A stretch of DNA of 64,000 bases, taken from the NCBI RefSeq assembly GCF_001544535.1, contig NZ_FCON02000002.1, positions 116,711 through 180,710 on the forward strand. The letters run 5' to 3'. Below the pieces are notes generated by a model. It was not told the DNA's origin. It saw only the letters and a list, made by a program, of their open reading frames with translations, and ran no database searches. The translations under genes and the position numbers were made by a program. Of this stretch, positions 25,769 through 34,234 are shown in pieces (the stretch's first letter is position 1; each line of letters opens with the position of its first letter). The DNA is from Caballeronia choica (GTDB lineage Bacteria; Pseudomonadota; Gammaproteobacteria; Burkholderiales; Burkholderiaceae).

Positions 25769-26124
25769 CGCTAAAGCAGTTCGTTATAACGGAACGCTGC
25801 AGCAAGGGCGGCCATGCTGCTTCCATCGGCCGGTTCGCTCTTGCAACGTCTGTGCGCGTGGGCAATCCACGCGCGGTTTCTCAAATCCCATCTCCAAGGT
25901 TTCATCACCCGCCCGGTGTTGCGCGAGGCGCCCTGACTTTCGTCAAGCGCGCCGCGTCGCGGGTGCTCTTGATCCTTGATTCGTAGTGTATAGCCGATCA
26001 AAACGTTCGGAAACGTGGTCGGACCAATTTGTCCGGGTCCTGCGCGTTACTCATGATGGCGGGGAGCAGCGCTTGCATTGCGCAGCGCATATCGAACAGA
26101 TATATCCCCGCATTGGAGAACACC
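25769..26124. other. Intergenic region upstream of the UxaA-type gene
   Basis: About 355 bp without a gene. It contains the FadR-type palindrome at 26016-26026 and a small perfect palindrome CGTTATAACG at 25782-25791. Nothing else recognisable was seen. Confidence 0.5.
26016..26026. promoter_or_regulatory. FadR-type GntR operator TGGTCGGACCA
   Basis: A perfect 11-bp odd palindrome that fits the TGGTNNNACCA consensus known for E. coli FadR and used by many GntR/FCD proteins. It lies ~100 bp before the UxaA-type start and 248 bp downstream of the end of a GntR/FCD gene. CGGAC/GTCCG at 26020-26035 overlaps it. Confidence 0.5.
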
Positions 26125-27651
26125 ATGGACACGCTTTCGCAGGTTATCCGGCTGCACGAAGACGACAACGTCGCGATTGCCCGCAATACCTTGCCGGCCG
26201 GCACAGTGCTGGAAGATCTGGACGGGCTCGTTGTGCGCACCGAGGTTCCGGCAGCGCACAAGATCGCGTTGCGCAACGTTGAAGCGGGCGAGCTTGTGCG
26301 CCGCTACGGACAGACGATCGGACGCGCGTCTGTCCGCATCGAGCGAGGCGAGCACGTCCATATCCATAATGTATCGATGGGCGATTTCGAGCGCGACTAC
26401 GCGTTCGGCGAAGACATGAAACCCGTCGACCAGGCACGCGAGACGCTCACCTTCCAGGGCATCCGCCGCGCGGATGGCCGGGTGGCGACGCGCAACTATA
26501 TTGGCGTGGTCAGCACGGTCAATTGCTCGGCTACCGTCAGCAAAATGGTCGCGCAACATTTCTCCGCACCGGGCCGGCTCGACGCTTATCCGAACGTGGA
26601 CGGGGTCGTCCCTGTCACGCATAGCTTCGGCTGTTGCATCGACCATAACGGCGAAGGCATCCAGCAATTGCGGCGCACGATTGGCGGTTTCGTCAAACAC
26701 GCGAACTTTGCGGGCGTGCTTGTGATCGGCCTGGGTTGCGAGGCCAATCAGATGGGCGCGATCTTCATGACGGGTGGCATCGCCCCCGGTCCAACGATGG
26801 TGCCGCTCGTCATGCAGGAGCAGGGCGGTACGCAAAAGACAGTCGATGCCGCGATCAAGGCGATAGACACCATGCTGCCTCTGGCCAATCAGGTGGTGCG
26901 AGAACCCTTGCCGATCTCGCACCTGAACATCGCCCTGCAATGCGGCGGTTCGGATGGCTATTCGGGGATCACGGCCAATCCGGCGCTCGGCGCGGCCGTT
27001 GACTTGCTGGTCCAGCACGGTGGCACCGCCATTCTCTCCGAGACGCCGGAGATCTATGGCGCGGAGCATTTGCTGACACGCCGCGCGGTTTCCCTTGAAG
27101 TAGGGGAGAAGATCGTCGAGCGCATTCGCTGGTGGGAATCTTATGCGGAGCGCGAGAAGGGCAGCATCGATAACAACCCGACTCCAGGCAACAAGGCGGG
27201 GGGCCTGACGACGATCCTCGAGAAGTCGCTGGGCGCGGTCGCCAAAAGCGGTTCGACGCCGCTGATGGGCGTCTACCGGTACGCGGAGCCGATCGATACC
27301 CATGGTCTCGTCTTCATGGACGCGCCTGGATACGATCCGATGGGCGCGACCGGACAGATTGCGAGCGGCGCAAACCTCGTTGTGTTCACGACGGGCCGCG
27401 GTTCATGCTTTGGTGCCAAACCCGCGCCATCGATCAAGCTCGCAACCAATACGCTCATGTACAACCGCATGCGCGACGACATGGACATCAATTGCGGCGA
27501 CATCATGGATGGCTCGGTCAGCGTGCGCGAGAAGGGCGAACAAATCTTTCGCTCGATCATCGAGATCGCCTCGGGCGCGCAGAGCAAGAGCGAGGCGTTA
27601 GGCGTGGGCAACGAGGAATTCGTTCCGTGGATGATCGGCGCTCAGATGTAA
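26125..27651 (+). CDS. UxaA-family (altronate/galactarate-type) dehydratase
   Basis: A 508-residue protein of the UxaA family. An N-terminal SAF domain (~1-95, LHEDDNVAIARNTLPAGTVL) is fused to the catalytic part, which shows TFQGIRRADGRVATRNYIGV, SFGCC, GLGCEANQMG and QCGGSDGYSGITANPALG. Known members dehydrate sugar acids such as altronate or galactarate to 2-keto-3-deoxy products, using iron. No UxaB or KDG kinase gene is adjacent, so the substrate here may be a different polyhydroxy acid. ATG 26125 has GGAGA upstream. Monocistronic, probably controlled from the FadR-type site before it. Confidence 0.87.
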   Translation: MDTLSQVIRLHEDDNVAIARNTLPAGTVLEDLDGLVVRTEVPAAHKIALRNVEAGELVRRYGQTIGRASVRIERGEHVHIHNVSMGDFERDYAFGEDMKPVDQARETLTFQGIRRADGRVATRNYIGVVSTVNCSATVSKMVAQHFSAPGRLDAYPNVDGVVPVTHSFGCCIDHNGEGIQQLRRTIGGFVKHANFAGVLVIGLGCEANQMGAIFMTGGIAPGPTMVPLVMQEQGGTQKTVDAAIKAIDTMLPLANQVVREPLPISHLNIALQCGGSDGYSGITANPALGAAVDLLVQHGGTAILSETPEIYGAEHLLTRRAVSLEVGEKIVERIRWWESYAEREKGSIDNNPTPGNKAGGLTTILEKSLGAVAKSGSTPLMGVYRYAEPIDTHGLVFMDAPGYDPMGATGQIASGANLVVFTTGRGSCFGAKPAPSIKLATNTLMYNRMRDDMDINCGDIMDGSVSVREKGEQIFRSIIEIASGAQSKSEALGVGNEEFVPWMIGAQM

Positions 27652-27747
27652 ACCTCGATGAAGAGCACGTCGCCGTCTTTGCCATGCCTCTGTGTTGTGG
27701 ATCCGGGCAAACCCTGAAACGAGGCACTTTCGGTTGTCGCTTAATTT

Positions 27748-27762
27748 AATATAAATTATATT
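27748..27762. promoter_or_regulatory. Perfect 15-bp palindrome AATATAAATTATATT
   Basis: Identical in all 15 bases to 20592-20606. A third AATATAA half-site follows at 27772-27778. It lies ~100 bp before the second MFS gene. Confidence 0.65.
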
Positions 27763-27860
27763 GCAGAGACCAATATAAACCGGCCGGCTGCGAGACGCAC
27801 GCGTGCCTTGCAGCTTCGCAGCTTCGCAGATTCGCAGGCCGCGTCACAACGGAGACAAAA

Positions 27861-29168
27861 GTGACCTGGAAGTCCCGCTATTGGGTGTTCTTGATGTTGT
27901 TCGCGCTCGCGACCATCAACTATCTGGACCGTGTCGCTCTATCCATTTCCGCAGGCAGGATATCCGCCGATCTGGCCATCACGAAGGTCCAGCTCGGTTA
28001 CCTGTTCTCATCGTTTCTGTGGGGCTATACGCTCTTTCTCATTCCAGTCGGCCTGCTGGTGGACCGCTTCGGCTCGCGCTCGGTCGCGGCCGTCAGCATG
28101 GCGGTATGGTCGGCTGCTACTGCACTGACGGGGGCGGCGATGTCGGTGGGCGCGGTGATCGCGGCGCGCATCGTCATGGGTGTGGGCGAGTCCAGTTGCT
28201 ATCCGGCAGCGGGGCGGATCATCCGCGAATGGGTGCCGAACAGCGAGCGGGCAACCGCCACGACGATCTTCAATTCGGGCGCGTATTTCGGTCCTGCGTT
28301 GGGCGCCGTGGGGTTGTCGTGGCTCGTCTCGGTAGCAGGCTGGCGCTGGTCCTTCGCGATCTGCGGTCTGGTCGGCTTCATATGGCTCGCGTTCTGGCTC
28401 GTGTTTTTCCGCACACCGGAGAAGGCCACATGGTTGCCGGAAGCGGAACGGCGCATCATCGAACGCGATCGGGAAACCGGGCGGCAGGTGCGTGGCAATA
28501 CGGCGCCGCCGGTCGGACTGGCCGGCCTGATACGCAGCAAGACCATGATCGGCCTGATGATCACGCAAGGCTGCAACTCTTACACCCAGTACCTGTTTCT
28601 CACGTGGCTGCCGAACTATCTGCAAACCGAACGCGGCATGACGATGCTCACGAGCGGCACCGTCATGGCATTGCCCTATCTTGGCGCGATCGTCGTGTCG
28701 ATAGCGCTCGGCGTACTGAGCGACCGGATGCTGACCGAGCAAGCGGTGGAAGCAGGACGCCGCCGCACGCTGATCGGGATCGTGATGATCGGCGGCGCTT
28801 CCATCCTGTTTGTACCGTGGATATCGAGCGTGTGGGTCATCATCGGGTTGATCACGCTCGCACTCGGTGGCGTTGCAACCGGTAACGCCCTCAATATCGC
28901 GTTGCTGGGCGACCTGCTGCCGTCGAAATCGGACGTCGGGCGCGGTACGGCAATGCTGCTGATCGGCGGTAACGTACTGGGTTTTCTTGCGCCTATCGTC
29001 ACGGGCTACGTTGTGCAGGCGACCGGGCAATTCGCCGCTGCGTTCGTGGCGGCGGGCGTACTGCTCGTGGTTGGCGCATTGTCGACGTGGTTTCTGACAC
29101 GTTCGCCTATTGGTCCAGCAAGAATCGCAGTCACAACCGCGAACGCGCCGCGGGCTGCCGGGAGTTGA
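27861..29168 (+). CDS. MFS transporter, organic-acid porter type
   Basis: A 435-residue major facilitator with INYLDRVALSISAGRI in the first helix and VLFASEDG-type loops replaced by LLVDRFGSRSVAAVSM, in the style of hexuronate/D-galactonate and other sugar-acid porters. Twelve hydrophobic segments are present. Start is GTG with GGAGA upstream. The next gene, an amidohydrolase, starts 1 bp after its stop, so the porter probably imports that enzyme's substrate. Confidence 0.87.
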   Translation: MTWKSRYWVFLMLFALATINYLDRVALSISAGRISADLAITKVQLGYLFSSFLWGYTLFLIPVGLLVDRFGSRSVAAVSMAVWSAATALTGAAMSVGAVIAARIVMGVGESSCYPAAGRIIREWVPNSERATATTIFNSGAYFGPALGAVGLSWLVSVAGWRWSFAICGLVGFIWLAFWLVFFRTPEKATWLPEAERRIIERDRETGRQVRGNTAPPVGLAGLIRSKTMIGLMITQGCNSYTQYLFLTWLPNYLQTERGMTMLTSGTVMALPYLGAIVVSIALGVLSDRMLTEQAVEAGRRRTLIGIVMIGGASILFVPWISSVWVIIGLITLALGGVATGNALNIALLGDLLPSKSDVGRGTAMLLIGGNVLGFLAPIVTGYVVQATGQFAAAFVAAGVLLVVGALSTWFLTRSPIGPARIAVTTANAPRAAGS

Positions 29169-29169
29169 C

Positions 29170-30228
29170 ATGAACGGGCCTCTTTCCCGCACACCGGTTA
29201 AGCTCGCAACGGCTCCGCACGTTGGCATCCGGCCCGAGTGGCTCGCGCTGCGTATGGAACCCGCGCTTGAGCCGGCGCTCCCGATCATCGATGCGCATCA
29301 TCATCTTTGGGAACTGCCTGACAAGACGTATCGGGTGGCTGACCTGCTCGACGATATGAGGGGTGGCCACGATATCCGCGCGACGGTGTTCATCGAGTGC
29401 AAGACCCACTACGACACGAACGAACCCGCCGGATTCGAGCCGCTGGGCGAGGTGCGCTTCGCTTGCGATGAAGCGCGCAAGGCGCAGGCCACGGGCGCCC
29501 ATACAAAAGTGGCGGCGGCGGTCGTTGCAAACGCGGACCTGTTGCTTGGCGACAAGGCACGTCAAGTCCTCGAACGCATGCTCGACGTTTCCGATGCCCG
29601 CGTGCGCGGGATCCGCAATATTGCCGTGTGGCATGCCGATCCGACTGTGCGTGCATCGGCGGCTACACCACCGCAAGGGTTACTGTCGGATCGGCGCTTT
29701 CGCGATGGTTTCAGGCATCTCGCTCCGCTCGGCCTGAGTTTCGATGCGTGGCTGGTTCATACACAGATCGACGAGTTGTGCGCGCTCGCTGCGGCCTTCC
29801 CGGATACGCGCATCGTGCTGAACCACGTTGGCGGACCGCTCGCGCTGGGTCCTTATCGTGGGCATCGCAGCGAGGTCTTCGATGCCTGGCGCGCAAGCGT
29901 CACGGCGCTTTCGCGTTATCACAATGTCTGCATGAAGCTCGGCGGTTTCGGTATGCCGCTCTTCGGTTTCGATTTTCAGGAACTTCCGTTGCCGCCCGAT
30001 TCGCAGACCGTCGCGAGCGCGATCCGGCCTTACGTGGAAACGTGCATCGATACTTTCGGTGCGACGCGCTGCATGTTCGAGAGCAACTTTCCCGTCGACA
30101 AAGGTTGCTTCAGTTACAGCCTGTTGTGGAATGCATACAAACGTATCACCGCGGGTGTCCCGGACGCCGAACGGGCGGCGCTCTTCCACGATACTGCGGC
30201 CGCGGTTTATCGGATCGGGTCAACGTGA
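29170..30228 (+). CDS. Amidohydrolase_2 family metal hydrolase (lactonase-like)
   Basis: A 352-residue TIM-barrel hydrolase of the amidohydrolase-2 family. Metal ligands are seen in IDAHHHLW (His 43-45), further His in LNHVGGP, and the C-terminal MFESNFPVDKG carries the conserved Asp. Relatives include 2-pyrone-4,6-dicarboxylate lactonase and L-fucono/L-rhamnono-lactonases, so lactone hydrolysis is the best guess, with decarboxylation as alternative. Coupled to the MFS gene (GGGAG inside its end). Confidence 0.83.
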   Translation: MNGPLSRTPVKLATAPHVGIRPEWLALRMEPALEPALPIIDAHHHLWELPDKTYRVADLLDDMRGGHDIRATVFIECKTHYDTNEPAGFEPLGEVRFACDEARKAQATGAHTKVAAAVVANADLLLGDKARQVLERMLDVSDARVRGIRNIAVWHADPTVRASAATPPQGLLSDRRFRDGFRHLAPLGLSFDAWLVHTQIDELCALAAAFPDTRIVLNHVGGPLALGPYRGHRSEVFDAWRASVTALSRYHNVCMKLGGFGMPLFGFDFQELPLPPDSQTVASAIRPYVETCIDTFGATRCMFESNFPVDKGCFSYSLLWNAYKRITAGVPDAERAALFHDTAAAVYRIGST

Positions 30229-30285
30229 TGTGATCGGCGGCGCTATTCAGCCCCGCCTGAGCCGCATACGCTCGCCAACCGCTAC

Positions 30286-30696
30286 CTATGCCGGCACGAA
30301 CTTCGCGAGTGAGATGTCAGGCGTGACATCGTCGAATTGCACTTTCATCGGCATGCCCATTGCGGCGTTTTCCGGAATGGCGCCCACAAAGTTTCCAACG
30401 ACCAGCGGGCCGTCCTCGAGTTGCACAAGACAGACGTGATACGGCAGGTCGTCACGGAACGCGGTCCAGTAAGCGCGGTGGAACGTCACCCACGACACCA
30501 GCGTGCCGCGTCCGCTTACCGGCTCCCAGCTTTGCGTATTGGAGAGGCAAGCGGGGCAAACCGGCGTGGGTGGAAAGTGACGATGGCCACAAGCCTTGCA
30601 TACCTGAACCGATAGCCTGTGCGCGCGTGCATGTTCCCAATATCCTTTCGAATCTTCATCGATAATCGGCAATGGCTTGTCATAGGAATTGAACAT
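30286..30696 (-). CDS. Zinc-ribbon/OB-fold DUF35 partner protein (second copy)
   Basis: A 136-residue DUF35 protein with two zinc-ribbon Cys pairs (CKACGH and CPACLS) followed by an OB-fold (SGRGTLVSWVTFHRAYW). Organisation matches the protein at 24221, but the sequence is clearly divergent, so the two pairs are not a recent duplication. It follows its thiolase-like partner by 2 bp on the minus strand. Confidence 0.87.
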   Translation of the reverse strand: MFNSYDKPLPIIDEDSKGYWEHARAHRLSVQVCKACGHRHFPPTPVCPACLSNTQSWEPVSGRGTLVSWVTFHRAYWTAFRDDLPYHVCLVQLEDGPLVVGNFVGAIPENAAMGMPMKVQFDDVTPDISLAKFVPA

Positions 30697-30698
30697 GA

Positions 30699-31829
30699 CT
30701 ATCCCTTCGTGTAGATGATGGAGCGCGTGCAGGGCGTGGCGGCAACGTACTGGACGACTTCACAATCCGCTACCTGTCGCGCGCCGCATTCTCCGCGCAA
30801 TTGACGGACGGCTTCGACATTGAGCGCCCACCCCTGCATGTAGGAGTTGGACAGATGTCCTCCGTCGGTATTGGTCGGCAGGCGGCCATTGAGTCCGAGC
30901 GCACCATTCTCCACAAACACGCCTGCTTCACCGCGCTCGCAAAAGCCCAGGCCTTCGAGACTGAAGAGGACTGTGGGCGTGAAGTTGTCATAGCACATGA
31001 GTGCGTCGATGTCGTCGTGCGTCACGCCGGCCATCTGATACGCGTTCGTGCCGGCCTCGCGCACCTCGTCGTACCAGAACTCCTGATCGAAGTTGCCGAT
31101 TGCACTGCGCTCGAACGCGTCGCGCGCGCCTACACCGGAAATTAGCACAGGGGGTTTGCTCAGGTCGGCGGCACGGTCGCGTGTCGTGAGGATCATGCAG
31201 ACTGCGCCGTCGTTGACGAGACAGTAGTCGAGCAACCCGAGCGGTCCGACGATCCGGCGTGCCGCGGAGTGATCGTCGAGCGTGATGGGCTTGCGCATCA
31301 CTGCATCGGGATTGAGGATTGCGTTGTTGCGAAACGCGACCGACACCTCGCCAAGCTGACGCGTGGTCGTACCGTAACGCTCCATGTGCATGCGGAACAT
31401 CAGCCCATGCGAGGCGCCCGGGGAGGTGAGTCCCCACGGGTCCCAGAACGTGGCAAATTCGTCGCCGCCGTAATTCATCCGCCGCGATCGGCCGATGTTC
31501 GTATAAATGAGCGCGACGTAGTTGGCCGCACCCGTTTCAAGCGCGAGCATTGCCTCGGTGATCGCCATGCCGGACATGCGGCCGTGACCCGGCAAGGTCA
31601 TCGTCCAGCGGGGATTGAGACCGAGGATCTCGCCCATGTGTGCGTAGAAAGGCACGCGGCAAGTGAGCAGTCCGTCCACTGCGTTCTTCTCCAGCCCGCA
31701 ATCATCAAGCGCGAGTTTGAACGCTTGCGCGCCGAGCGCATAGTCGCTGACATCGGGGAAATCACCGTATCGGGTATTGCCAACCCCGACAACGGCTACA
31801 CGATTACTCAGGTCCTGCATTGGATTCAT
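30699..31829 (-). CDS. Thiolase-superfamily protein lacking the nucleophilic Cys (second copy)
   Basis: A 376-residue Ltp/SCP2-thiolase-like protein. As in the copy at 23027, the nucleophile segment has no Cys (TLPGHGRMSGMAITEA) and the HD-C/A-F motif reads CYDNF, while TNTDGGHLSNSYMQGW and RQLRGECGARQV are conserved. With the adjacent DUF35 protein it could form a retro-aldolase or an acyl-CoA carrier complex rather than a thiolase. ATG 31829 has GGAGA upstream; an upstream ATG at 31868 is less likely. Divergent from a GntR gene across two AT-rich palindromes. Confidence 0.82.
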   Translation of the reverse strand: MNPMQDLSNRVAVVGVGNTRYGDFPDVSDYALGAQAFKLALDDCGLEKNAVDGLLTCRVPFYAHMGEILGLNPRWTMTLPGHGRMSGMAITEAMLALETGAANYVALIYTNIGRSRRMNYGGDEFATFWDPWGLTSPGASHGLMFRMHMERYGTTTRQLGEVSVAFRNNAILNPDAVMRKPITLDDHSAARRIVGPLGLLDYCLVNDGAVCMILTTRDRAADLSKPPVLISGVGARDAFERSAIGNFDQEFWYDEVREAGTNAYQMAGVTHDDIDALMCYDNFTPTVLFSLEGLGFCERGEAGVFVENGALGLNGRLPTNTDGGHLSNSYMQGWALNVEAVRQLRGECGARQVADCEVVQYVAATPCTRSIIYTKG

Positions 31830-32040
31830 GCCTGTTTCTCCGTCGAATGTCGGATAGAAGCGCCTCACCCGGAGGCAGCGTATGGCCTGTGTTGCAGCGG
31901 ATCTATCGGCCTGTAAGGACAGGAACAGGACGCGGCAGGCGCGACGTTCAGGTATGGTCTGTTCGACCAGTGCGGGCCTGCCTGTTTCAGTCCGAATCGG
32001 TCACAGCGGCCCCGGCGGGACAGTCTTGTCACTAGGAAAT

Positions 32041-32056
32041 ATAAAATGTATTTTAT
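32041..32056. promoter_or_regulatory. Perfect palindrome ATAAAATGTATTTTAT
   Basis: Seven-base arms ATAAAAT and ATTTTAT around GT. It shares its half-site with the palindrome at 24816. It lies ~210 bp upstream of the thiolase-like gene on the minus strand. Confidence 0.58.
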
Positions 32057-32193
32057 GGGTCGTTGGGTGATGTGGTCAAGCTGAAAATCTCGTCAGTCGG
32101 CGTGGTCCAAGTCTTCTTTTAGCTGACAAGGCCCCGGAGCCGGGGCGCGTTGCCAGTCAGCCGCTTCGATGGTGTTTTCGTCACGATATATTT

Positions 32194-32206
32194 TTATATA
32201 ATATAA
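32194..32206. promoter_or_regulatory. Palindrome TTATATAATATAA within an A/T block
   Basis: A perfect 13-bp odd palindrome that ends in the AATATAA half-site. It lies ~165 bp before the GntR gene at 32372. Confidence 0.58.
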
Positions 32207-32371
32207 TTTTGCATCGGGCCAAGGTTTGCCATGGATCGTAGGGGGAATTTCATGAGGCACTATTTCCATGGCGATCGTAGGCAACGCTGGTCGATATGAA
32301 GGAATTGCCGGGATGCTGTCATAACCCCGGTCGATAGAGAAATTGGTTGGGCAAGGAGGCAAGTAACGGAT

Positions 32372-33088
32372 ATGGCATCCACCAGCGCAGGCCGTCAAAC
32401 ATTGGCGAGGGTCATCGCGGATCTGGAAGGCAAGATTCTCGACGCATCGTGGCGAAAGCAAACGCGACTTCCGTCCGAGCGGGAACTCGCCACGTCTCTT
32501 GCGGCTTCACGCACGACAGTGCGCGAAGCGATTCAGCGTCTGGTTGCGCGTGGCCTGCTTGAAACGCGTCGCGGCAGCGGCCTGCATGTGAGTAGCCACC
32601 CGCCGGCCAGGCTTGGCGCACCATGGCTTCAATTGATTGCCGAGAACCCGCCAATGCGTGCTGACACGCTTGAGTTCCGGCTCGTCTTCGAATGCGCGGC
32701 TTCACGGTTTGCGGCTGAACGCGCCACGCAGACCGAGCTGGCTAACCTGGATTCCATTCTCGAGAAAATGGAGCATGCAGTGCGCATCGAGGACGTGCAG
32801 GCTGAAGCACTCGCCGATGCCGAATTCCACACGGCGTTGGCCGGCGCTTCGCACAATTTGATGATGGGCCACTTTCATGCAAGCGTTATTGCCGAATTGC
32901 GGGAGCACATTACGAGCAACACGTTCGACGCATCGCACATCGTCGTCGACGCGAGACGCCTTGCCTCGATGCGTCTCGAGCAGCACAGGGCGATCTACGA
33001 GGCCATTCGTGCGCGTACGCCCGATGCAGCGTTCAACGCCATGTATACGCACATCGATTTCGTCGGCAAGCAATTTGTGTCGATATGA
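32372..33088 (+). CDS. GntR-family regulator with FCD ligand domain
   Basis: A 238-residue FadR-subfamily regulator. The winged helix covers LPSERELATSLAASRTTVRE and AIQRLVARGLLETRRGSGLHV, and the FCD domain starts near residue 95 (LEFRLVFECAASRFAAERA). ATG 32372 is preceded by AAGGAGG, though with a long 12-base spacer. It is divergent from the thiolase-like/DUF35 pair across AT-rich palindromes, so it is the strongest candidate for the protein that reads them and represses itself. Ligand unknown, probably an acid or acyl-CoA of the pathway. Confidence 0.87.
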   Translation: MASTSAGRQTLARVIADLEGKILDASWRKQTRLPSERELATSLAASRTTVREAIQRLVARGLLETRRGSGLHVSSHPPARLGAPWLQLIAENPPMRADTLEFRLVFECAASRFAAERATQTELANLDSILEKMEHAVRIEDVQAEALADAEFHTALAGASHNLMMGHFHASVIAELREHITSNTFDASHIVVDARRLASMRLEQHRAIYEAIRARTPDAAFNAMYTHIDFVGKQFVSI

Positions 33089-33296
33089 AGGCATGGCTGC
33101 ATGTCGAACTTGTCTGGAAGCTACATGCTGATGTGCGGCGCGGTGTATGGAGAAGCGTTCCGCATCGACGACCCTTGAGAAGGCAGTTCACGCGTTTTCC
33201 GGTATTGCGATACTCTTTGAATCTCTTCCTCCGTTGGCCGATCCGTGCCTTGAATGAAGGTGTCGCGCATCGTGTCAGTGCTCACCAGGGACCACC

Positions 33297-34148
33297 ATGC
33301 CGATTGACTCTTCCGCTTCTCCCGTCTGGTTCATTACCGGCTGCTCGACCGGATTCGGTCGCGAGATCGCACAGGCCGTGCTCGCGCGCGGCTGGCGTGC
33401 GATCGTGACCGCCCGCGATCCCGCCGCCGTCGCAGACCTCGCAAGTGCGCACCCCGGCCTCGCGTTGCCGCTCAAACTCGATGTGACTTCTCCCGCTGAC
33501 ATGGCCGCGGCCGTAGCGGAGGTGAAGGCTTCGTTCGGCCGCATCGACGTGCTGGTCAACAATGCCGGATATGGTTACTTGTCGGCTGTCGAAGAAGGGG
33601 AGGATGACGAAGTCCGCGCCATGTTCGAAGTCAATTTCTTTGGCGCAGTCAGCGCGATCAAAGCTGTGTTGCCGACGATGCGCGAGCAGGGCGCAGGACA
33701 CATCGTCAATATCACGTCGGTGGGCGGCCTGGTGGGTAATCCAGGCAGCGGCTATTACGCCGCGACCAAGTTCGCGCTGGAAGGCCTCGGCGAAGCGCTT
33801 GCACGCGAGACAAGAGAGTTGGGAATCAAGGTCACGACCGTCGAACCGGGACCGTTCCGAACGGACTGGGCGGGGCGCTCACTGAAGCAGACCAGTCATT
33901 CAATCGACGCATACGAATCAATCGCCGGCAAGCGCCGCGCTGACGTTGCTGCTCATAGCGGCCGGCAACCGGGCGATCCGGCACGCGCGGCACTGGCGAT
34001 CATCGCGGCCGTCGAGGCAACCGTGCCGCCGTCTAACCTCGTGCTGGGCAAGCCCGGGCTGGAAGCGGTCCGCGCGAAACTCGGCAGGCTCAAGAATGAC
34101 CTCGATACCTGGGAGACGACGACGGTCGGTGCGGATTTTCCGGACTGA
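33297..34148 (+). CDS. Short-chain dehydrogenase/reductase
   Basis: A 283-residue classical SDR. Cofactor motif TGCSTGFG (from residue ~15), NNAGYG in the fourth strand, and the catalytic Tyr154/Lys158 in YYAATK are present. The subfamily (VWFITGCSTGFG with a C-terminal extension) is annotated simply as oxidoreductase; substrate unknown. The acidic-residue rule suggests NADP(H) because a basic TARDP follows strand 2. Stands alone, convergent with the livF/livG pair of the second importer. Confidence 0.85.
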   Translation: MPIDSSASPVWFITGCSTGFGREIAQAVLARGWRAIVTARDPAAVADLASAHPGLALPLKLDVTSPADMAAAVAEVKASFGRIDVLVNNAGYGYLSAVEEGEDDEVRAMFEVNFFGAVSAIKAVLPTMREQGAGHIVNITSVGGLVGNPGSGYYAATKFALEGLGEALARETRELGIKVTTVEPGPFRTDWAGRSLKQTSHSIDAYESIAGKRRADVAAHSGRQPGDPARAALAIIAAVEATVPPSNLVLGKPGLEAVRAKLGRLKNDLDTWETTTVGADFPD

Positions 34149-34234
34149 GATCGTGGTTCAGCGCGCGCTCGAATCTAGCGGGCATCTTCGGCAAGTCGCT
34201 TTCAGACGAAAATGCCCGCTTCAGACGCCGCGCT

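Larger units (their letters stand above)
31830..32371. other. Divergent intergenic region with two AT-rich palindromes
   Basis: About 540 bp between the second thiolase-like operon and the second GntR gene. Apart from the two operator-like sites described separately, nothing gene-like is seen. Confidence 0.5.

Noticed and set aside
25782-25791. Palindrome CGTTATAACG after the first GntR gene
   Set aside because: Ten bases only, no second copy found and not placed near a gene start.
26047-27303. 418-codon minus-strand ORF antisense to the UxaA-type gene
   Set aside because: The plus-strand protein is conserved throughout; the antisense frame shows no family features.
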